From Flaccisagitta enflata (taxonomy: Eukaryota > Chaetognatha > Sagittoidea > Aphragmophora), in assembly GCA_965153355.1 (NCBI GenBank), contig OZ231128.1, forward strand, positions 8,680,001-8,744,000: DNA of 64,000 nucleotides, read 5' to 3'. Shown here piece by piece: positions 57,002 through 64,000 of this stretch. Made by a program: the position numbers and the translations under genes. Positions within the stretch are counted from its first letter, which is position 1. Each line of letters opens with the position of its first letter. The notes beneath the pieces were generated by a model that did no database searches, had not been told where the DNA came from, and saw only the letters and a list, made by a program, of their open reading frames with translations.

Positions 57002-59108
57002 TTAAATAGTGTAGAGCAGTTGGTAGAGTTGCTTGGTCACCGAGTTGGATGACCGACTGAGTTTGAGGCGAAAGGAAGAGCGTCTCGACGCGAAGATGGT
57101 GTAGAGATCCGGGTAGCCGAGTCCTTCACGCAGTGAGCGAATGCTTTCCCACCGATGAAAGGTGAAGATTTTTCGAATGGCATTGTTCAGTGCGATATTG
57201 CATTTTTGCATATCAGATGAAGATAAATCTTTAACATCCGCAACATAGGAAAGATGGGGAACGCAAATGGAAAATAAAAGGCGCATAAAAATCACTTCAT
57301 TTGGGCGCATATTTGAATTGTATAGAGAATTGAATGAAGAATAGAAATTTCGTAGGTCATTCCGAGGAGTTAAGGAAAAACTTTTGCCTGACAGGACAAG
57401 TGCACCCAGATACCTCCACTCCTTAACATAATCAATTGGTTCATTGTTTAAGAATAAGGGGTGAGGGTCAGAATCGTAACATTTACCAAAGATGAGGGAT
57501 TTGCTCTTTTTTGGATTGAAGTTAAGACAAAATTCCGTACAAAATTCTTGACAAATATCCATCATTGTTTGCATAGCACTTCTAGAGGGAGCTATTAGAC
57601 AGATGTCATCGGCAAAAAGGATGGCACCAACAAATAAGTTAAGGATGTGACAACCAACTCCTTTAGCTTTTAGACGTTTAATTATGTCATCAATGTAAAG
57701 CGTAAAAAGGCGTGGACTTAAAATACCACCTTGCATGACACCAGTTGGGACAGGAAAGGATTCACTAAGTGCTTTATTCCATTTACATGTATTTTGTAAA
57801 TTACTGTACCAGTATACAAGTAGGTTGATAAAACAAAGGGGAACACCACGTTGGACTAATTTGAGGAAAATACCATTATGCGATATTTTATCAAAAGCTT
57901 TAGTACAATCGAGAAATGTAACAAAAGTACTAGATCCATGTGTTGTAAAATAATCTACAGTGGATTTTAAAAAAAAATAATGCGTGGCTAGTGGAGTGTC
58001 TACGTTTAAATCCGTATTGTAAATCATCAGTCTGAAGATATCTATCTATCTTCAACAGAATTAGTTGCTCCAAAAGTTGTGAAAATATGTTTGATAATGT
58101 AATGGGTCTATAATTTGCAGAATCATACAAGTTACCATCTCTATCTTTCACGACAGGAGTAATCGTACCACATAAGAAGTCATAAGGTACATAGTTATGT
58201 TGTAGTAGACCGTTGTACAAAATATTCAAATGAACAGCTAGTTTTGGACTACCAAAAATGATGTGCTGGCTTTTAACAAAACCGCCGGAAGCTTTACCGA
58301 GTTTCATTTTACCAAGTGCAGTTAACATGTCAGCCCAAGAAAAGTAATGATCATCTAGAGGATCATCTTTTTGTATTCCGTAGTAAGAGTTAAAAGCATC
58401 ATGAAAACGACGACTAAGTTCATTACTGCGAACTACATCTGTTTCAGAATAAACTTTACTGTAAGTGTCTTTAAAACAATTTGCAATTTCAACATCATCA
58501 ATACAGCCATCAATTCTACTTACATTCTCATCATTACCGTTTAAAGAGTTATACTTCTTCCAGAACGAGTTATGATCACGAGAAGAAAGGTCATCAAACA
58601 TGGCTTCAGAATTACAAAACTTTGTATCACGTTTTGCACGTCTTATTGCTGATTTGTACTCTAAATGAGCCCGATTTTTTTCAAGAAAAATGTTACCAGA
58701 ACGAGGACAACCAGCTACTTTCCAAAGTTCACAGGCTTCTATTGATTTGTGTTTTAAGTCAGAAAGTTCGGGAGACCAAAAACTTTGTGCAGCGCCATGC
58801 TGTTTACGAGGTAAAGTAAGATCTGCTTGAACAATGGCGTTTAGAATATCTTTGTAATAGGATTCTAGGGAAAAACAATGATCGTGACAAGTGCATGCTG
58901 AATTACCGTGTAAAACAGATTGGGGAATATTTATTTGATCAAGATTGAGTTCCATACATTTTTCGTAATTAAGAATTTCAGTCTCATTAAGACTATTCCA
59001 AGGTATGTACAAAGAGTATTTTTTTGTCGTAGGAATAGAGGTACAACAATCTACATTCATTTTCAATTCTACAGGGGAATGGTCGCTGTTATTATCACCA
59101 TAGTTCAA
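57002..59108 (-). pseudogene. CR1/Jockey-type LINE ORF2, 5' truncated, complete RT core with one frameshift
   Basis: Minus-strand coding sequence in two overlapping frames, about 59108-57930 and 58027-57002. It begins at the end of the endonuclease (SDHSPVEL); an in-frame stop lies just upstream, so the endonuclease is missing. RT blocks follow in order: PVVKDRDG and YRPITLSN (motifs 1-2), YGFKRRHSTSHA, motif A FLDCTKAFDKISH, motif B GVMQGGILSPRLF, motif C LFADDICLI with the catalytic DD, then motif D and NFNPKKSKSLIFG. The frames change within a T run (57966-57977 on the plus strand), a one-step slippage indel. Ends with LYQLLYTI and TAA. 5' truncation is typical of target-primed insertion. 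Confidence 0.92.
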
Positions 59109-59323
59109 TTTGATTTAAAGACGGTGTAAATCAAGTTTTAGTATTCTTTTATGTTTTCACGCTCTTTAATCATTATATTATAATCGCACCCAATAACAAT
59201 TGGTCCCTTTGTCCAATCGGTTTACGAATTTCAATACAGTTGAACCCGTAATAATGGAAGTCAAGGGACCAACAACGTTTTTCAATCTTTTTTTGTGTTT
59301 TCTTTTTTTCTTGTGAAATATAA
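59109..59323. other. No gene seen
   Basis: Between the LINE 5' junction and a small DNA transposon; no supported feature. Confidence 0.5.
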
Positions 59324-59707
59324 CAGGCCTGATTTTAGTGATTTTTTGGCCGGAGCCAGTCGGGCTCGCAACCCGCAATTTGACAGAGCCCAAAAGCAAA
59401 ACCATGAGCCCGGTAAAAATGTCATGCCAAATTTTGCAATCATATCAGTCTGGATTTGTAATCGTAGCCATCGATTATATGATGTTATGATTAAAAGATC
59501 AATACCAAGATGATTCAATTTGTGAAAAAAATCGAAAAACTACCCAAAACTTGGACAATTTTTCAAATATTTCACTCAATCAGCTTGTGTGCTTTGAATC
59601 CATCCCAATGAGAGAGAGCCTGTCGGGCTCAGTGCTTGCAAAACATGAGAGCCCGAGAGCAAAATAGAGAGCATCGGGCTCGCGGGCTCGCTCTAAAATC
59701 AGGCCTG
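59324..59707. mobile_element. Short hAT-like element with perfect 15-bp TIRs
   Basis: CAGGCCTGATTTTAG at the left and CTAAAATCAGGCCTG at the right. Subterminal GTCGGGCTCGC / GAGCCCGAGAGC blocks occur in both halves. Flanks GAAATATA and GAAATATT are an imperfect 8-bp duplication offset by one base. 384 bp, no transposase. Confidence 0.78.
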
Positions 59708-60079
59708 GAAATATTGCTTCTTTAATACCTGTGCTACAATTATTGTTAAGATAACAGTTACATTAAAAACGTAGAGAACATACTTTTCGTTGATTCAGTG
59801 AAATGAAATTTTAACTATAGTAGCATAAAAGTTGTAAAATACTTCAGTTAGAGTTTCATGGCTATGAGCCAACTAGAAGTAGTCTTTATATAGCTTCAAT
59901 GTTAGCGATATTTTAACGATAATTGTGGAAAAGGTACTATCCTTTCATTCAATTTTTCTTCTAAATGAATCTTTTACCCAACAGTTGTATCCTTCTTCCC
60001 TCAAAGTGTTCCCCATTGCTTTCTCCACACTTCCTACAAATCTACTCTGTCTGGCCCAATCCCCCCTTGGGCCTTTTTT
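59708..60079. other. No gene seen
   Basis: AT-rich, no supported feature. Confidence 0.5.
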
Positions 60080-62763
60080 AGTCGCGTGCACGCGACTCTA
60101 CACCTTGCCGTGTCGGTCGGTCGGTAGGTCGGTCGGTCCGTCCGTCACGTTTTTGAAATTATGACTTTTTAAGGTTTTTTAAGGTATTTTAAGGTACTCT
60201 AGGGTACTTTAGGGTACTTCAGGGTACTTTAGGGTACTTAAGTAATTTTAGGTACTTAAGGTTTTCTAGGGTACTTTCAGATACTTTTGGGTTTTTCAGG
60301 TATTTTTGAGTATTTTTGGGTACTTTTTGTTATTTTTGGGTGTTTTTGGGTACTTTTAGGTATTTTTGGGTGTTTTTGGTTACTTTTGGGTATTTATGGG
60401 TATTTTTGGTCATTTTTAAGTTATTTTTGGTACTTTAGGAATTTTAGGGTACTTTCACATACTTTTGGGTACTTTTGGGTATTTTTGAGTATTTTTGAGT
60501 ATCTATGGGTATCTTTAGGTGTTTTTGGGTATTTTTGGGTATCATTGGGTATTTTTGGGTATCATTGGGTATTTTTGGGTATTTTGGGTATTTTGTAAAC
60601 TTTTTATTGGACACTCGTTATTGGCTCAGAATGTAACATTTTTTGGAACAGACGTTATATAATATGAAGTTGTAGTATGAAGTTATTTAGTATGAAGATG
60701 TAGTTTGTAGTTATATAGTGTGAAGTTATGTAGTATGAAGTTGTGTAGTATGAAGTTAAGTAATTGTGTTGTAACTTAGGGTATGGAAGGGTATGTGAGT
60801 AAGTATGTAAGTAATTATGTAAGTATGTATATATTTATGTAAATATGTAAGTATATAAGTAAGTAAGTATGTAAGTATGTAAGTAAGTAAGCATGTAAGT
60901 ATGTAAGTATGAAAGTATGTGAGTATGTAGGTAAGTATGTAAGTATGTAAGTATGTAAGTATGTATGTAAGTATGTAAGTATGTAAGTATGTAAGTATGT
61001 AAGTATGTAAGTATGTAAGTATGTAAGTATGTGAGTACGTAAGTATGTAAGTATGTGAGTATGTAGGCAAGTATGTAAGTATGTATGTATGTAAGTATGT
61101 AAGTACGTAAGTATGTAGGTAAGAATGTAAGTATGTAAGTATGTAAGTAAGTATGTAGGTATGTGAGTATGTAAGTATGTAAGTATGTAAGTAAGTATGG
61201 AAGTAAGTATGTATGTATGTAAATATGTAAGTAAGTATATAAGTATGTAAGTATGTAAGTATGTATGTATGTAAGTATGTAAGTAAGTAAGCATGTAAGT
61301 ATGTAAGTATGAAAGTATGTGAGTATGTAAGTATGTGAGTACGTAAGTATGTAAGTATGTATGTAAGTATGTAAGTATGTAAGTATGTAAGTATGTAAGT
61401 ATGTGAGTACGTAAGTATGTAAGTATGTATGTAGGTAAGTATGTAAGTATGTATGTATGTAAGTATGTATGTAAGTATGTAAGTATGTAAGCATGTAAGT
61501 ATGTAAGTATGAAAGTATGTGAGTGTGTAGGTAATTTAATAGTATGTAAGTAACATGAGTCTATGTATGTAAGTATGTATATAAGTAATTATATGTAAGT
61601 ATGTAAGTATGTGGCATGTAAGGTGTGAAGTATGTGGTATGTGGGTGTATGTAGTAATGTAAGTATGTATGTGGTATGTGGTATGTAAGTATGTAAGTAT
61701 GTAAGTATGTGGTACGTAAGTATGTAAGTATGTGGTATGTGGTAAGTATGTAAGTATGTTGTAGTAAGTATGTATGTAAGTATGTAAGTACGTAAGTATG
61801 TAGGTAAGAATGTAAGTATGTAAGTAAGTATGTAAGTAAGTAAGTAGGTATGTGAGTATGTAAGTATGTAAGTATGTAAGTAAGTATGGAAGTAAGTATG
61901 TATGTAAGTATGTAAATATGTAAGTAAGTATATAAGTATGTAAGTATGTAAGTATGTAAGTATGTAAGTATGTAAGTATGTATGTATGTATGTACGTATG
62001 TATGTAAGTAAGTATGTAAGTAAGTATGTAAGTAAGTAAGCAAGTAAGTATGTAAGTATGTAAGTATTTAGGTAAGTAAGCATGTAAGTATGTGAGTATG
62101 TAGGTAAGTATGTAAGTATGTAAGTATGTAAGTATATAAGTATGTAAGTATGTATGTAAGTATGTAAGTATGTAAGTATGTACGTAAATAAGTATGTAAG
62201 TCTAAAAGTACGTAAGTATGTAAGTATGTGAGTATGTAGGTAAGTATGTAAGTATGTAAGTATGTATGTAAGTATGTAGGTATGTAAGCATGTAAGTATG
62301 TAAGTAAGTATGTAAGTAAGTATGTATGTAAGTATGTAAATATGTAAGTAAGTATGTAAGTAAGTATGTATGTAAGTATGTAAATATGTAAGTAAGTATG
62401 TAAGTATGTAAGTATGTATGTATGTATGTATGTATGTAAGTATGTAAGTAAGTAAGTAAGTAAGTATGTAAGTATGTAAGTAAGTATGTAAGTAAGTATG
62501 TAAGTAAGTATGTAAGTAAGTATGTATGTAAGTATGTAAGTATGTAGTATGTATGTAAGTATGTAAGTAAATATGTAAGTATGTATGTATGTAAGTATGT
62601 AAATATGTAAGTGTGTAATTAGGTAAGTTTGTAATTATGTAAGTATGTTAGTATGTAGTATGTAAGTATGTAGTAAGTAAGTATGTAGTATGTTAAGTAT
62701 GTAGTATAAAGTTGTGTAGTTTTGTGTAACTTAGCACGCGACTGTTGGCCTGTTGGGCTTGTT
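60080..62763 (+). mobile_element. HEL-A long copy, largest in the window
   Basis: Perfect hairpin AGTCGCGTGCACGCGACT, CTCTACACCTTGCCG and (GTCG)n. A TTTTGGGTATTTTTGGGTAC array (60180-60600), short AGTATGAAGTTGT units (60660-60760) and a ~1.9-kb GTAAGTAT array (60780-62700) follow. The diverged terminus is GCACGCGACT, GTTGGCC and TGTTGGGCTTGTT. 2684 bp. Confidence 0.9.
60780..62700 (+). repeat. GTAAGTAT microsatellite array inside HEL-A
   Basis: Four- and eight-base units (GTAA, GTAT, GTAAGTAT) with locally duplicated blocks, for example around TGTAAGTAAGTAAGCATG at 60880, 61275 and 62070. It yields long Leu/His/Thr/Tyr/Ile frames in the reverse direction that are not genes. Confidence 0.95.
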
Positions 62764-62871
62764 ACCCTAAATATCCCTCAACGCTTTGAAATATCCCAAA
62801 AACCCGCGTGAGATCTCCCTGAAATTCTTTCTCACTGTGGAGTAAGCCAGCCAGAAACGAATCATATTTTT
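62764..62871. other. Spacer between two HEL-A copies
   Basis: 108 bp without a recognisable feature. Confidence 0.6.
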
Positions 62872-64000
62872 AGTCGCGTGCACGCGACTCTACAACCCGC
62901 TCCGTCGGTCGGTCTGTCCGTCGGTCCGTCTGTCGGTCCGTCGGTAACACTTTGCTTTTTTGCGTCATTTTTGGTCATTTTGGGTCGTCTGGAGTTGTTT
63001 TGAGTCATTTTTTGTTGTTCTTGGTTGCTTTTAGTCATTTTTGGTTGCTTTTAGTCGTTTTTGGTCATTTTTGATCATTTACGTCACTTTGATCATTTAA
63101 GTCATTTGTGTCGTTTTTGGGCATTTGAAGTAGTTTTAAGTCATTTTAAGTCATTTTGGGACATTTCAGGTCATTTTTGGTCATTTGACATGGTTTTTTG
63201 GTATGTTTTGGTCACTTATGTTTGTTGGTTTATTTGTTTTTGGTTTTTGGTTTTTTGGTTTTTGGTTTTTTGGTTTTTGGTCATTTAACATGGTATGTTT
63301 TAGTCATTTATGTTTTTGTTTTTTTGTTTTTTGGTTTTTTGGTTTATTGGTTTATTGGTTTATTGGTTTTTTGGTTTTTTGGTTTTTGATTTTTGGTTTT
63401 TGGTTTTTTGGTTTTGTGGTCATTTATGTTTTTTGGTATGTTTTGGTCATTTATGTTTTTGGTATGTTTTGGTCATTTATGTCATTTCAAGTCTGCTGGT
63501 TTAAGTCTACTGGTTTAAGTCTGCTGGTTTAAGTCTGCTGGTTTAAGTCTGCTGGTTTAAGTCTGCTGGTTTAAGTCTGCTGGTTTAAGTCTGCTGGTTT
63601 AAGTCTGCTGGTTTAAGTCTGCTGGTTTAAGTCTGCTGGTTTAAGTCTGCTGGTTTAAGTCTGCTATTTTAAGTCTGCTGGTTTAAGTCTGCTGGTTTAA
63701 GTCTGCTGGTTTAAGTTGGCTGGTTTAGGTCGGCTGGTTTAAGTCTGCTGGTTTAAATCTGCTGGTTTAAGTTTGCTGGTTTAAGTCTGCTGGTTTAAGT
63801 CTGCTGGTTCAAGTCTGCTGGTTTCAGTCTGCTGGTTCAAGTCTGCTGATTCAGGTCTGCTGGTTTAAGTCTGCTGGTTTAAGTCTGCTGGTTCAAGTCT
63901 GCTGGTTTAAGTCTGCTGGTTTAAATCTGCTGGTTAAAGTCTGCTGGTTAAAGTCTGTTGGTTAAGGTCTGCTGGTTTAAGTCTGGTTTAAGTCTGGTTT
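62872..64000 (+). mobile_element. HEL-A long copy, 5' part (cut by window end)
   Basis: Perfect hairpin AGTCGCGTGCACGCGACT, CTCTACAACCCGCT, (GTCG/GTCC)n and GGTCATTTTT units. TGGTTTTTTGG repeats (63235-63480) and a 15-bp AAGTCTGCTGGTTTA array (63490-63980) follow, and the start of the GTCTGGTTTA array. Same block order as 39002-40616, so the 3' terminus should lie shortly beyond the window. Confidence 0.9.

Noticed and set aside
60756-62083. Several Tyr/Leu/His/Thr/Ile frames of 100-219 codons
   Set aside because: Reverse translation of the GTAAGTAT array inside a HEL-A element.
63061-63532. Trp/Phe/Val-rich frames as membrane proteins
   Set aside because: They are products of GGTCATTTTT and TGGTTTTTTGG repeats in a HEL-A interior; the same peptides arise at 39230-40162.

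Overview
This is a repeat-dominated window from an invertebrate animal genome; nothing prokaryotic is visible. The evidence is GT-AG introns with good splice signals, two non-LTR retrotransposons, nested DNA transposons, and kilobases of micro- and minisatellite. The one host gene with clear structure encodes a seven-transmembrane receptor whose TM4 region carries an IPRFF motif typical of invertebrate FMRFamide-type receptors. I cannot name the species. The commonest interspersed element resembles the (GTCY)n-bearing mini-me/pearl/Helentron-associated elements known from insects and bivalves.

Layout. 1-1085: end of a long Helentron-like element, purine tract and a minisatellite. 1088-8909: a 53/54-bp satellite of about 7.8 kb that inverts near 5843, so it forms a giant palindrome; its left arm holds a 712-bp DNA transposon with a perfect 8-bp target duplication. 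8910-13440: a minus-strand LINE (ORF1 with SGNH esterase domain, ORF2 with AP endonuclease) cut off by the satellite early in the reverse transcriptase. 13446-16130: minisatellites. 17699-20273: a hAT-type element with GGAAGC-repeat ends nested in a small MITE. 21884-28106: foldback elements, Helentron-like copies and long microsatellites. 28205-36657: the receptor gene on the minus strand, five phase-0 exons, with a 2.8-kb hAT-type element in its largest intron and a 244-bp MITE inside its first exon. 38067-53083: long Helentron-like elements whose interiors are tandem arrays, plus a second Helentron-like family. 53396-55245: a 965-bp palindrome, another hAT-type element and MITE pieces. 55690-56940: foldback within foldback. 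57002-59108: a second LINE fragment with a complete reverse transcriptase core and one frameshift. 59324-64000: a small hAT-like element and two more long Helentron-like elements.

The most interesting material is the set of about 17 copies of one hairpin-ended element (here HEL-A) and 4 copies of a second (HEL-B). Both share one plan: T-run target, inverted repeat at the 5' terminus repeated internally near the 3' end, GTCY-type microsatellite, variable tandem-repeat interior, and a tail ending in TT. Because several copies are inserted in palindromic foldback elements, the opposite arm gives an in-window empty site. This supports T-T insertion without duplication for HEL-A and TA duplication for the foldback MITEs. 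No RNA gene, CRISPR array or bacterial-type regulatory element was found.
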